A stretch of 64,000 bases of DNA from Aureivirga marina (GCF_015767265.1 NZ_JADPIB010000003.1:434001-498000); one strand, 5' to 3'; shown: positions 1-8,742, numbered from the stretch's first letter. Translations and numbers: made by a program. Notes: generated by a model from the letters alone, not told the origin.

Positions 1-469
1 GATATTGCGTATCTGTCGCTTCTACATCTGCAGTCAAACTTGCTGAAGAAATTATTTCTTCAATAATTTCAGAGTCTTTTTTTTCTGCATAATATTTATT
101 TACTCTACCTATTGATAGATTAACTGATTTATCTTGTAAAAAAATTTCTAGAGTTGGGAAATCCTCATCATTAAAACTCATTCCATGTTTTACAATAACT
201 CCTGAAAAAAGTAAATTATTTTGTTCTCTATACCCAACTTTAATTTCAACTTCATTTCCTAAAACAAAAGTATCTGCATTTGAAATTGAAAATTGTTCTT
301 GTCGTTCTGCGGTATAAAAAAGTTTTAAAGTGGCTTTTGGTATTTTATTAACTTCATTTTCTATTTCAATATATGTTACTTCATAACTTTCATCAATTGC
401 ACTTCCATTAGAAGTGATTTCATAAGTAACAATTCCAATATCTTTTGTAATTGGTGATTCTGCTGCCAT
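1..469 (-). CDS. eCIS spike protein, VgrG/Afp8-like (partial, 3' end outside window)
   Basis: The ATG is at 469 and the reading frame stays open to the left edge, giving about 156 residues. The visible N-terminal part (starts MAAESPITKD) is rich in beta strand and resembles the first barrel of VgrG/gp27-gp5 spike proteins of contractile injection systems. A run such as FSGVIVKHGM followed by FPTLEIFLQDKS fits that domain. It lies 15 bp after the LysM baseplate gene, which is the position Afp8/Pvc8 takes in eCIS loci. The spike trimer would cap the inner tube and pierce the target. The assignment rests on both local sequence character and gene order; the C-terminal needle is not visible. Confidence 0.72.
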   Translation of the reverse strand, partial: MAAESPITKDIGIVTYEITSNGSAIDESYEVTYIEIENEVNKIPKATLKLFYTAERQEQFSISNADTFVLGNEVEIKVGYREQNNLLFSGVIVKHGMSFNDEDFPTLEIFLQDKSVNLSIGRVNKYYAEKKDSEIIEEIISSASLTADVEATDTQY

Positions 470-484
470 TCTTTTCGTAAAAAA

Positions 485-1150
485 TTAAATAATTGGTGGA
501 AAAACTAAACTCGCTCCAACCTTTAAATCACTCAAACTGGATAATCCATTTGCAGCTGCAACTTGCACATACATTCCACTATTATTATACATTTTGAAGC
601 AAAGCATTGGTAAATTATCTCCTTCTTCAATCGTTACAATTTTTGTCATATTACCAGAATTACTGGAACTTTCGACCTTTTGATCTTGATCTGTTTGTCC
701 CATGAAGGAAATATTCACTTTTGCACGAATTGCTTCTCCTGAAGGACGAAACATTAAATAATCCACACTTAACGATTTCAAACGACATCTTAAACTTAAG
801 GTTCCCCAATTCAATTCTAAATAACTGATTTCTTTTTCAGTTTCATCAACAGAATACACACATTGTTTCAATTCTTCCACCATATCATCCACGCTTTTTC
901 CTTCATTTTCAACATTTCGCGGAATTACTCCTGTATCATCAAGCATGAAATCGAAAGAAATTTCTTCTTCTCCAAGATTAGAAAACTTTTTAGTGACATA
1001 TAATGCACCTGATGTTTCACTTTCTTTAGAATAGGAAACTGTATAATTATGTTTATAACTAGATGGATTTACCATTACTGTAAATTCACCATTTTTCCCT
1101 GAAGTATCATAAGAATCGTCTTTGTATGAAATTATTTTAAGTTTTTCCAA
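485..1150 (-). CDS. eCIS LysM-domain baseplate/tube-associated protein (Afp7-like)
   Basis: A 221-residue protein. The N-terminal 160 residues contain the typical EKLKIISYKD and FTVMVNPSSY segments of CIS tube-protein-like/gp53 adaptors. A LysM module occupies about residues 168-221 (VTIEEGDNLPML, then a terminal VFPPII). In eCIS particles this protein joins the end of the inner tube to the spike. The start is a TTG at 1150. No in-frame ATG occurs before residue 26, and starting there would delete the conserved EKLKI segment. The gene begins 3 bp after the DUF5908 stop, so translation is probably coupled. Family known; its exact structural role here is inferred from gene order. Confidence 0.85.
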   Translation of the reverse strand: MEKLKIISYKDDSYDTSGKNGEFTVMVNPSSYKHNYTVSYSKESETSGALYVTKKFSNLGEEEISFDFMLDDTGVIPRNVENEGKSVDDMVEELKQCVYSVDETEKEISYLELNWGTLSLRCRLKSLSVDYLMFRPSGEAIRAKVNISFMGQTDQDQKVESSSNSGNMTKIVTIEEGDNLPMLCFKMYNNSGMYVQVAAANGLSSLSDLKVGASLVFPPII

Positions 1151-1153
1151 AAT

Positions 1154-1330
1154 TTATCTTCGTCTTTCTTCTCTTAATTTTTTATCAATATAATTTTTGC
1201 AATATTTCTGTACACTTTTCTTAAGTGAACTATTTAATTCAACATTACTAGTTTCTTTAGATTCTTGTATTTTATCTTTGGAAGAATTAATATTCACTTT
1301 AATATGTAATTCTCTAATTTCTATTGGCAT
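1154..1330 (-). CDS. Small eCIS-associated protein, DUF5908-like (58 aa)
   Basis: Short gene beginning with ATG at 1330 and ending with TAA at 1154. The peptide starts MPIEIRELHIKVNI, which matches the pattern of the DUF5908 family of 50-65 residue proteins found in Bacteroidota contractile injection loci between the second tube gene and the LysM gene. The C-terminus is highly basic (DKKLREERRR). Its ATG overlaps the last 10 bases of the upstream tube gene, and its stop is 3 bp before the LysM gene start, so it sits inside a tightly packed operon. Its molecular role is unknown; a placement like Afp6 is inferred. Confidence 0.75.
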   Translation of the reverse strand: MPIEIRELHIKVNINSSKDKIQESKETSNVELNSSLKKSVQKYCKNYIDKKLREERRR

Positions 1331-1818
1331 ATTTCTTTTCTATAATTTGTATAAGTAAATTCTATTGATTCCCACAAAACTTCATTTTTCATAGAATCTA
1401 AATCTGAAACATTATATTTTGTAGGTCTAGCATTACTTATAGTCCAAATTACAATTGGTTTTATATAATCCACACTATAATTATCATAAGAAATCCCTGT
1501 CATATCCAATAACTTAATTTTAATTTCTCTTAGAGTAATTGGCTCTGTATAATTTGTATGAATTGTATCTAAAACCCATTGTGTAAAATTGGAACTTCCA
1601 GCATACATACCTCTTTTTAAAGAAAAAGTTCCAGATTTTGGTTGTTTTGGTAAAGACCATGTAAATGTATTTTCTCCTCCTTCGACCAAGTCTTCAGAGC
1701 CGACTTCTACATTTAGACCTGTCACTTCTTTAAATAGTAAATCTGAATCTTTTTCAAATCCAGCAACTTCTACTTGAAAAAAGAAGCCAGTTGCTGGATA
1801 CCAAGTATTAATATTCAT
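1321..1818 (-). CDS. eCIS inner tube protein 2 (phage tail protein family, Afp5-like)
   Basis: A 165-residue gp19/Hcp-like tube protein. Hallmarks are the N-terminal YPATGFFFQVEVAG strand, an FKEVTGLNVEV segment, and a C-terminal strand WESIEFTYTNY. The second tube protein of eCIS normally forms the tube section nearest the baseplate and matches the symmetry of the spike. The gene starts 2 bp downstream of the first tube gene, with which it shares domain organisation (about 150 residues, FQEVSGLE versus FKEVTGLN). ATG start at 1818 directly before the conserved N-terminus. Confidence 0.88.
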   Translation of the reverse strand: MNINTWYPATGFFFQVEVAGFEKDSDLLFKEVTGLNVEVGSEDLVEGGENTFTWSLPKQPKSGTFSLKRGMYAGSSNFTQWVLDTIHTNYTEPITLREIKIKLLDMTGISYDNYSVDYIKPIVIWTISNARPTKYNVSDLDSMKNEVLWESIEFTYTNYRKEICQ

Positions 1819-1820
1819 TT

Positions 1821-2276
1821 TTATGTTGCTATAGTAATTCCTTCATGAGCGATTTCAATTGTTTCAATTGCCACTTCATTTGCATCTGATTTTAAATCAG
1901 TTCCAGTAATTTTTGTTGGCCAACAATTTGATAAAGTCCATGTCATTTGTGGTTTTCCATCTTCATCACATAAACTTACAACCACTGTTTTTCTTTTGAT
2001 TGTATTCATCTTAATTTGACTATACCAATCCCAGAAATTATTATCTCCTGTAAATACACCTTTTTTCATCGTTACATTTCCAGTTTTAGCAATTCCAGGC
2101 ATTTTAATTGTTGAAAAAACAGGACTATTTCCATGTCTATACTCAATTACTTGCGTTTCTGTTTCTAACCCAGAAACTTCCTGAAAAGATAATTCCTTAT
2201 CGTCCCATTTTACTTTAAAATAAAATTTTGGTAAAGGCCATATCGTTGCCGATTGTTTTGATCCATCATCTGCCAT
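1821..2276 (-). CDS. eCIS inner tube protein 1 (phage tail protein family, Afp1-like)
   Basis: A 151-residue tail tube protein. Visible signatures are WPLPKFYFKVKWDD, FQEVSGLETET, a MKKGVFTGDNNFWDWY segment and the C-terminal strand VAIETIEIAHEGI, all typical of the phage_T4_gp19/eCIS tube family. Stacked hexamers would form the rigid tube that is driven into the target when the sheath contracts. The gene lies 12 bp downstream of the sheath gene, the standard sheath-tube order. ATG start at 2276. Confidence 0.9.
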   Translation of the reverse strand: MADDGSKQSATIWPLPKFYFKVKWDDKELSFQEVSGLETETQVIEYRHGNSPVFSTIKMPGIAKTGNVTMKKGVFTGDNNFWDWYSQIKMNTIKRKTVVVSLCDEDGKPQMTWTLSNCWPTKITGTDLKSDANEVAIETIEIAHEGITIAT

Positions 2277-2288
2277 AAGTTATATTTT

Positions 2289-3884
2289 TTAAGATTTTTG
2301 CATTTGTTGTTGGAAAGTAATTTCGATAAATTCTGCTGGTCTTGATACAGCAACTAATATTGTTATTCTTAAAATTCCTTCTAAGATATCATCTCCTGTC
2401 ATTGTTTGTCCTAAACCGACTGCTACACTAAAAGCTTCTTGTGGCGTTGCTCCAACTAAAGCTCCTTGTTTCCATTGACCAATTAAAAAACTGTCAATCA
2501 TACTTTTCATAGTTGTCCAAGTATTCGCATCATTTGGTTCAAATACATAAGCTTTTGCAGCATGTTTAATTGATTGCTCTAACATAATTAACGTTCTTCT
2601 TACATTAATATATCTCCAATCTTTACTATTTCCATCTAAAGTTCTTGCACCCCAAACTAAAACACCTTCACCAATAAAAGGACGAATTGCATTAATTGAT
2701 TTTCCTGTTAAAGAAACATTTAAGTCCATTTGCTCATCATGACTAACGTTTACAGCTGGACTTACAACACTATTTAAAGAAACATTTGCTGGCGCTTTCC
2801 AAACTCCACGATTGCTATCAACAAATGTGTAAACTCCTGCCATTGCTGCACTTGGAGGTAATAAATTCAATTTCTCACGAATATTTTTGATAATTGAATT
2901 GAATTTTTTAGAATTAGCAGTAAGAATTTTATTGTATTCAGTAATGGACGGAACATCATCAGTTCCACTATCATAATCATCTCTATTTATATTTGCTAGA
3001 TTCTGAAGCATTTTACGTAAATCCGTAATTGTTACATCTTCATTATCTGCTGCTTGCTCAGGAATATTTAATTCCTTCATAATAATTCCTTGCAAAGCTG
3101 CAACACTATCCGAAGAAACATTTTGTACTCCAAGTTCATTATCAACTACAATACTTGTATGTAACCATGGATAATAAGAAACACCATAACTTAAATTATT
3201 TACACCAACAGCACTTCTAAAATTTGTAATTACATCTCCACTTGGGTCTTGTCGATCTTTATATCCATCATAAATATCTAAGATTCCAACACGACTTTGC
3301 ATTTTTCCACAATGCATTAAAACCGCTTGTTGTAAAGAAATACAATCTTCCGCTTTTAAATTAACAGCCTCTGGAATTACAATCATTGTTGGCTCATCTT
3401 CTTTTAATAATGGTGTGATTCCTCCTTCAAATTTTGTTGGATCGTACTCATCAGAATAACTTCCAATAGAAACGATATAACATGGTCCACCTCCATTTTG
3501 GAAAAATAAACGCATCGAATTAAAAAGATTATAACTTTCTCCTTTTAAAGAAATAGAAATAACATCTGAACTTGCTCCTGCATCCGCTGCTGGTTTTGTT
3601 GCATCACCTTCAGCTGCATCCCCTTTATCATCTGCTTTTTTTGCAGTATTATCTGTCTGCCCTTGTGTTACATCAAATTCATATTTTGGAGTTCCTCCAA
3701 AGAATTTCATGTATTCTGCTAAAGAAGAAATTCTCATAGGTTTTCCTAATAAAGACTTATCTCCATTCATTGCTTTTTCCGTATGACCGATAAAAGCAGG
3801 AACTGCCGTTGCTACTTCAACAACACCATTTCCAAAGGCATCTTTCTCGACAATATACACCCCTGGTGTTTTCATTTGTGCCAT
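2289..3884 (-). CDS. eCIS contractile sheath protein
   Basis: A 531-residue phage tail sheath family protein. The N-terminus (TPGVYIVEKDAFGNGVVEV, then VPAFIGHTEKA) is the classic sheath handshake region. The C-terminal domain (about 400-531) carries INVRRTLIMLEQSIK, ANTWTTMKSMIDSFL and the final strand FIEITFQQQMQKS. A low-complexity Lys/Asp/Ala stretch at about residues 83-108 is a surface insertion. Many eCIS loci encode two or three sheath paralogs; only one is visible here. The protein polymerises around the tube and contracts to fire it. Intact, ATG start at 3884. Confidence 0.95.
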   Translation of the reverse strand: MAQMKTPGVYIVEKDAFGNGVVEVATAVPAFIGHTEKAMNGDKSLLGKPMRISSLAEYMKFFGGTPKYEFDVTQGQTDNTAKKADDKGDAAEGDATKPAADAGASSDVISISLKGESYNLFNSMRLFFQNGGGPCYIVSIGSYSDEYDPTKFEGGITPLLKEDEPTMIVIPEAVNLKAEDCISLQQAVLMHCGKMQSRVGILDIYDGYKDRQDPSGDVITNFRSAVGVNNLSYGVSYYPWLHTSIVVDNELGVQNVSSDSVAALQGIIMKELNIPEQAADNEDVTITDLRKMLQNLANINRDDYDSGTDDVPSITEYNKILTANSKKFNSIIKNIREKLNLLPPSAAMAGVYTFVDSNRGVWKAPANVSLNSVVSPAVNVSHDEQMDLNVSLTGKSINAIRPFIGEGVLVWGARTLDGNSKDWRYINVRRTLIMLEQSIKHAAKAYVFEPNDANTWTTMKSMIDSFLIGQWKQGALVGATPQEAFSVAVGLGQTMTGDDILEGILRITILVAVSRPAEFIEITFQQQMQKS

Positions 3885-3896
3885 AAATCAGTTTTA

Positions 3897-4742
3897 TTAA
3901 AATTGAACATAAATATCAATATACTCGTTATTTTCTGTATCTTTTTTTCGGATTGTTTCTCTATTTGGGGTTGGCAAGTATTCCATTATAATTCCTGATG
4001 GTCTATTTGTATGATTTACATTTCTTTTTAAATGGAATATCTCTTTTTGTATTTCTGAATTTTTAATTTTTTCTTTTGAAACAAAACACATCATATTTGG
4101 TATTTCCGTTTGTGATTGTTCAAATAAAACCGTTTCTTTTTGCGCAACTATATTTATAAATTCATAGTTATTTACCAATTTTTCAGGAATAAAATATTTC
4201 CAATAAATCGCTCTTTCTTCTAAGTTAATTTTATAATGCTTTTCCTTAGAAAAATCAATTTTTGACAAAAAACAAATTCCATCAAAATTGTTTGTTTGAT
4301 TTAGTAAATAAAATTGCTCTTCTTTTTTATATAATTGGTTAAAATTCTCATTTTTTTCAAATGTTTGCTCTTTTTCTACATCTTCTTTTCCAATAACATT
4401 TAAAATTTCCGCTTCTAATTTAGATTCAAAATTATCTTTTTCTTCATCACTTTCTAAAAACCCAAGTTTTTGATGATTAAAAAGTTTTGGTGAAGTATAA
4501 TTTTGCCAAAATCGATCATTAATTCTAAAATAAAAAACGATATTTTCTAGTGAAATATTTTCCTTTTTTGCAATTAATTGTAATTTATTTCCAATTTGCT
4601 TAAAAATTACATGCTGTTTTTTCAAACGTTTTTTTGTTTGATCAGAAACAAACCAAAAGATAAAATTCGCAGGAAGTTCTTGGAAATATTCATGAGATAT
4701 TTCAATTGTTAAAATCGTTTGATATTTTTCGTTCACACTCAT
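3897..4742 (-). CDS. eCIS-locus protein of unknown function (281 aa)
   Basis: I do not recognise this family. The protein is 281 residues, Lys/Glu/Asn-rich, without a signal peptide or membrane segment, and has an acidic middle (about residues 95-135). Its ATG overlaps the stop of the DUF4255 gene (ATGA) and it ends 12 bp before the sheath gene, so it is co-transcribed with structural eCIS genes. A gene between the cap/DUF4255 and sheath genes suggests a particle component or assembly factor. This is inference from position only. The C-terminal part (NRPSGIIMEYLPTPNRET) looks more conserved than the rest by composition. Confidence 0.7.
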   Translation of the reverse strand: MSVNEKYQTILTIEISHEYFQELPANFIFWFVSDQTKKRLKKQHVIFKQIGNKLQLIAKKENISLENIVFYFRINDRFWQNYTSPKLFNHQKLGFLESDEEKDNFESKLEAEILNVIGKEDVEKEQTFEKNENFNQLYKKEEQFYLLNQTNNFDGICFLSKIDFSKEKHYKINLEERAIYWKYFIPEKLVNNYEFINIVAQKETVLFEQSQTEIPNMMCFVSKEKIKNSEIQKEIFHLKRNVNHTNRPSGIIMEYLPTPNRETIRKKDTENNEYIDIYVQF

Positions 4743-5326
4743 GAGGAAGAAACTTCTTTATCAACATTAACATCTTTAATTTCAGGAATTTCAGCTCGAA
4801 TTGTTGTATCTTCAAAGATTGCCATACTCACTTTATATAACACAGAAGGCATGTATTTTGCCCCTAAATTCGACCACATATTATTTTTTGTATTTGAATC
4901 AGAATGATGCAAATGAAATGTTAGTTTTTGAATGGAAGTATTTGCCATTCGTGAAGTATTTTCTGTAGTAAAAACTGGTTTTGCATGAAAAAAAGAAATC
5001 ACATTTGACAAATATTTTAATGCTTCTAAATAGTTAGTTTCATTAAAATAGGCAGAAAAAAGTATAGTCAAATTTAAATGTAAATCTCTTCTTTTTGGTC
5101 GAAATCCTCCATTTTCTGTTCGTATATATTCTCGTTGATTTCCAACAACCGTTTCTTTATTTATATCAACCAATGTTAGCAATATTTTATTCTCTTCTTT
5201 GATAGCAATAGAACCATTTTGGGAACTGATAGTAGTTGCAATAACCTTCTTTTCTGTCAGGTTATTTTGAAGACGAATGAATTGATTGAGTTCTTCTGTT
5301 ATAATATTTATGACATCGTTTAACAA
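4739..5326 (-). CDS. eCIS DUF4255 protein (Afp16/Pvc16-like tail terminator)
   Basis: A 195-residue protein matching the DUF4255 pattern: N-terminal MLNDVINIITEELNQFIRLQ, central LHLNLTILFSAYF and NYLEALKYLSNVISFF, and C-terminal LGAKYMPSVLYKVSMAIF. DUF4255 is the N-terminal domain of Pvc16-type proteins that terminate the tube and sheath at the distal end. The start is a TTG at 5326. The nearby ATG at about 5333 is out of frame, and homologous proteins begin with the same xINDV-type helix. It is the first gene of the visible eCIS run and lies 127 bp downstream of a small membrane protein gene. Confidence 0.85.
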   Translation of the reverse strand: MLNDVINIITEELNQFIRLQNNLTEKKVIATTISSQNGSIAIKEENKILLTLVDINKETVVGNQREYIRTENGGFRPKRRDLHLNLTILFSAYFNETNYLEALKYLSNVISFFHAKPVFTTENTSRMANTSIQKLTFHLHHSDSNTKNNMWSNLGAKYMPSVLYKVSMAIFEDTTIRAEIPEIKDVNVDKEVSSS

Positions 5327-5453
5327 ATCGCATCTTTTTTTAGATTTATAAAGAAACTAAAAATAAGCTCAAAATACAACTATACTATTCTTTTTTTGTT
5401 AAAAATTTTTAGTTAATATATTTTTTTAACAACTTTTAACTTTTTGTAAAATA

Positions 5454-5729
5454 TCAAGCTTTCTTTTTACTTATGAACTCTTTTTCTAATAAAACAATTA
5501 CAGAAGATAATATTAATCGAATTATTATGATACAAATAAAACTTACTACAACATAAAGTAAATATAAAATAACTGTAGCATTTTGTATGTTTTTCAAATA
5601 ATCTATTGGATCTAAAGTAATGTCATTTAACATCATTAAACAAATAATTCCTAGCAAAAAAGAAAGGATAACATTGATGATAAAATTCAAAAATCCTTTT
5701 GCGATTAATTTCTTTAATTTATCTAACAT
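5454..5729 (-). CDS. Small two-helix membrane protein, unknown function (91 aa)
   Basis: A 91-residue hydrophobic protein with two predicted membrane segments (about residues 15-35 and 50-80), a basic N-terminus (LDKLKKLIAKG) and a basic C-terminal tail (KEFISKKKA). Its ATG overlaps the stop codon of the GH18-like lipoprotein gene (TAATG), so the two are translationally coupled. It shows no recognisable family. It lies immediately upstream of the eCIS genes in the same direction; whether it belongs to that operon is uncertain because 127 AT-rich bases intervene. Confidence 0.65.
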   Translation of the reverse strand: MLDKLKKLIAKGFLNFIINVILSFLLGIICLMMLNDITLDPIDYLKNIQNATVILYLLYVVVSFICIIIIRLILSSVIVLLEKEFISKKKA

Positions 5730-7267
5730 TATGGTTTATCTTGATTTATACGAATTTTCTGTAAAAAGAATAAAGTAGAAAGAAGCAAAAATGATAGCAA
5801 ATAAATATATCGTAAATAAATTATTGCATCATAAGTTTCATAAAAAGCAGCATTGATTACGCCATAACAAGCGAGATATAATAAATATAAAATCACTAAA
5901 GAAAAAATATAACGGAACCAACTATCATATTCAATTTTTTGTTTAATTACCCAAGAAGCAAAAGTTCCAACTATTGCTAAACAAAGTAAAAAAACAAACA
6001 AAACAATTGCTGTAATAATGGAATATTTTTGAGAAATAATTTTTTTTAAACTTGCTTTTATATCTGCTAAAATGGTCTGCTCTTCTTCTTTTAATGTTTT
6101 CTTTTCTGGCTGTTCTGTAAAATCTTTTTTTAATAAATTCCACAAAATTTCATAACCTTCATCATAACCTAAAGCCCAAATCCCAACTCCTTTTAAACCT
6201 TTTTCTTTAATCCAATCATATTTATAATTCAATGTTTTTGTATCATCAAAATAACAGATATATTGTGTCTCATCTTCATAATATTCATAAAAAGCTGTGT
6301 GAGAAATTGTATCATATTGTATTTGCTCATAATAACTAGAAGCCAAAATTTCATTAATTCGAAAAGCTCGAACATACATCGAGACATTTGTAGCTGTGTC
6401 TTTTTCCCATAAAACACCATAATATGGAAGCGCTAAAACCAATTTTTCTTTGGCTATTCCTCTATTTAAGTAATCTGTAACCGAATTATTAATATTTCGC
6501 TTTTCTTTCCATTTTTTTCCAGAATATAATGGTGCAACCGGACCTTCATCTTCACTATCAATATAATGGTAATTATATCCTTGCATGATATAGCTTTCAA
6601 CATAAGCATCTAAATTTTGAAAATCAACCGAATTTAAATGTGGCGTCGCAGAAATTGTAAGCGTCAATTTCTTATTATTTTTCTTTAAAACTGTTGCTAA
6701 TTTTTGCACAAACTCTTGAAAATACAATCTATTCGAATCTGAAATAATAGAAATAATCAAATTAATTCCATCTGCATCTTGTGTACTTGTCACCAACGAA
6801 TTTAGCTTCGCAACAACAGCATCTTGCTCTTCTTTTAAAACATAATTCATCGTACTTATTGTTTCAAATTTTACAGCAAGAAGTACTTCGCAATCTTTTT
6901 TATGCGCCAAACGAATCAAATCAGAAGCTCTTTCTTGATCCCATCCATTTAAATAATAAAAAATTAAATCTTCGTCTGTTTTATCAATAGTACAAGAAAA
7001 ATATGCTAGAGAAGAAAGCAAATCATAATGATAATATTTATACGAATCACCAAGCCATGACGGATGCCAACCAAAAACTGTTTTTGTCAACCGTAAGCTC
7101 GTATCATTATAATGTGCTAAACTGTCTTTTAATGCTTCTTTTGAGTTTTTAATTTTTTGCAAGAAAGAATTCAATATCACATTGTCTCTTTCTTCGTCTC
7201 TCTTTTCCTCACAAGCAATTAAAGAAAATAATAAAAAAGAAATAATTATCCATTTGATTTTCTTCAT
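5729..7267 (-). CDS. GH18-fold lipoprotein with C-terminal membrane helices; catalytic motif lost
   Basis: A 512-residue protein. It opens with a lipoprotein signal (lipobox ending at Cys19, SLIAC). Residues 60-385 resemble a GH18 chitinase-like TIM barrel: FGWHPSWLGDSYKYYHY near the first strand, an ADGINL strand at 165-170, a YIMQGYNYHY strand, LALPYYGVLW and a final KGVGIWALGYD strand. The diagnostic DGxDxDxE motif reads D166-G-I-N-L-I-I-S, so the catalytic acids are replaced. About 120 C-terminal residues contain three membrane helices. Lipidation plus polytopic helices points to an inner-membrane protein with an outward-facing, possibly peptidoglycan-binding, domain. It is coupled to the small membrane gene next to the eCIS operon. 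Confidence 0.72.
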   Translation of the reverse strand: MKKIKWIIISFLLFSLIACEEKRDEERDNVILNSFLQKIKNSKEALKDSLAHYNDTSLRLTKTVFGWHPSWLGDSYKYYHYDLLSSLAYFSCTIDKTDEDLIFYYLNGWDQERASDLIRLAHKKDCEVLLAVKFETISTMNYVLKEEQDAVVAKLNSLVTSTQDADGINLIISIISDSNRLYFQEFVQKLATVLKKNNKKLTLTISATPHLNSVDFQNLDAYVESYIMQGYNYHYIDSEDEGPVAPLYSGKKWKEKRNINNSVTDYLNRGIAKEKLVLALPYYGVLWEKDTATNVSMYVRAFRINEILASSYYEQIQYDTISHTAFYEYYEDETQYICYFDDTKTLNYKYDWIKEKGLKGVGIWALGYDEGYEILWNLLKKDFTEQPEKKTLKEEEQTILADIKASLKKIISQKYSIITAIVLFVFLLCLAIVGTFASWVIKQKIEYDSWFRYIFSLVILYLLYLACYGVINAAFYETYDAIIYLRYIYLLSFLLLSTLFFLQKIRINQDKP

Positions 7268-7401
7268 ATCACGCTACTATCTGTTGAATCTTCTTAATCG
7301 TATTTTCTAATTATTTCTTAAAAATATATTTTTTTTCAATTAAATTCTAATTATTTTTTCGGTTTATGCAATTTAAATTATTGTGTCACTTAAAAGAATT
7401 T

Positions 7402-8742
7402 TTATTTCAAAGGAAAAATTCTTACATCTTTCCCTAACCATTCTTGTAATTTTGCGTAAATTTTTTGTTTGTCTTTTTCTGAAAAATCTTTAATTCTTGT
7501 TCCATGATGTGCTCCTTTTAAAACCATTTTTAATGCATCTACATGTTTTTTTGGATTCGGCGCACAAGAATACCAAGTATCATATTCTCCATAAATATAT
7601 AAAACTCTATCACCTTTATTTTCTATATAATCTCTAACATTTTTAATATAATTTGGTTCAAATTTCACTTCAATTTCTTCTGGAATAAATTTCATAAAAC
7701 TTGGATTATGCGCATATTTCAATAAATCTTTTACTGGTGAAACATCCAATTTATAATATCCATAAACTGTTTGATGTTCATAATTAGAAGGTAAATACGA
7801 ATGAATTCCTTGATCGCTATAAAAATACAAACCTGAAACATCCATTAAATGATTAAAAACAGCTTCTATATTTTCAGAAGTTTCTGGAATTTTCTCACAT
7901 TCTGTAGACCATTGCCAAAAAGAAAAAGAATATTCTAATACTGCATATTCAAATGCTTCTTCAATTGGCATCGTTTTAAATGTCCATTTTTTCTTTTTCA
8001 CTAATTTCTTTGCTCTGATTAAAAGAGAATCACGAATGGATCCTTGTAAAGTCATTCGTTGAAAATCTCTAACTTTTTTTCTGCAAATTTCTGTTCCAAT
8101 TGTATTAATATGATTATCTGTTCTTTTATCTTCTGTTGTATGAATTAATGGTGCAACATATGGAACATAAACATCAATATCATTTGGATATTTTGTTCTA
8201 TAAATTAATGTATTTTCTCCTCCTTTGCTAACTCCTGAAGATATCCATTTTCCTTTATAAATATTTTTAAATTTTGATACAATATTATGGTAATCTTCAA
8301 TTGCTTCTTTATTGTGTAAATATTTCCAAGCTACATTTTCTGGTCTAGAACCACCATAAAAACGATATTCAACAACAATCTGATTTCCTTTCGTAATTTT
8401 CGCCAATTCTCTATCTTTATCATAAATCCAATAACCCGAAGTTTCTAATAAAGTCGGCTTTTCATAATCTGCATGTGAAACAATAAATCGATGTTGAAAT
8501 GTTCCTTCTTCTATATTTTCATGTGTTAAAGGCTGCGCTATATAAACTTCATATTTTTCTACAAAATGAGATAGAGAATCAATCTTTAAAGGCGTAATTT
8601 TTGCAGTAGGAAATTGTTTTAAAATCTGTTCTTGTAATGTTAATTCCTCTTGTTTTTCCTCAGAAACACCTGTAGATTTACATGTTACAAGAAAAAATAA
8701 TGAAACGAATAAAAATGGAATATATAGCTTTTTGAAGTTCAT
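7402..8742 (-). CDS. Secreted S37-family (PS-10) aminopeptidase lipoprotein
   Basis: A 446-residue lipoprotein (lipobox ending at Cys21, FLVTC). The alpha/beta-hydrolase core matches peptidase family S37: VVEYRFYGGSRPEN on the oxyanion side, nucleophile elbow GVSKGG with Ser172, acid in YIYGEYDTWY, and base in GAHHGT near the C-terminus. Characterised S37 enzymes are tripeptidyl/prolyl-type aminopeptidases. The protein is probably anchored in the envelope and trims peptides. The gene stands alone: 134 bp from the GH18-like gene downstream and divergent from the hydroxyproline genes. ATG start at 8742, directly preceding the signal peptide. Confidence 0.85.
   Translation of the reverse strand: MNFKKLYIPFLFVSLFFLVTCKSTGVSEEKQEELTLQEQILKQFPTAKITPLKIDSLSHFVEKYEVYIAQPLTHENIEEGTFQHRFIVSHADYEKPTLLETSGYWIYDKDRELAKITKGNQIVVEYRFYGGSRPENVAWKYLHNKEAIEDYHNIVSKFKNIYKGKWISSGVSKGGENTLIYRTKYPNDIDVYVPYVAPLIHTTEDKRTDNHINTIGTEICRKKVRDFQRMTLQGSIRDSLLIRAKKLVKKKKWTFKTMPIEEAFEYAVLEYSFSFWQWSTECEKIPETSENIEAVFNHLMDVSGLYFYSDQGIHSYLPSNYEHQTVYGYYKLDVSPVKDLLKYAHNPSFMKFIPEEIEVKFEPNYIKNVRDYIENKGDRVLYIYGEYDTWYSCAPNPKKHVDALKMVLKGAHHGTRIKDFSEKDKQKIYAKLQEWLGKDVRIFPLK

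Noticed and set aside
5729-7267. Active chitinase
   Set aside because: The GH18 catalytic acidic residues are missing in the DGxDxDxE position, so I call it GH18-like without activity.
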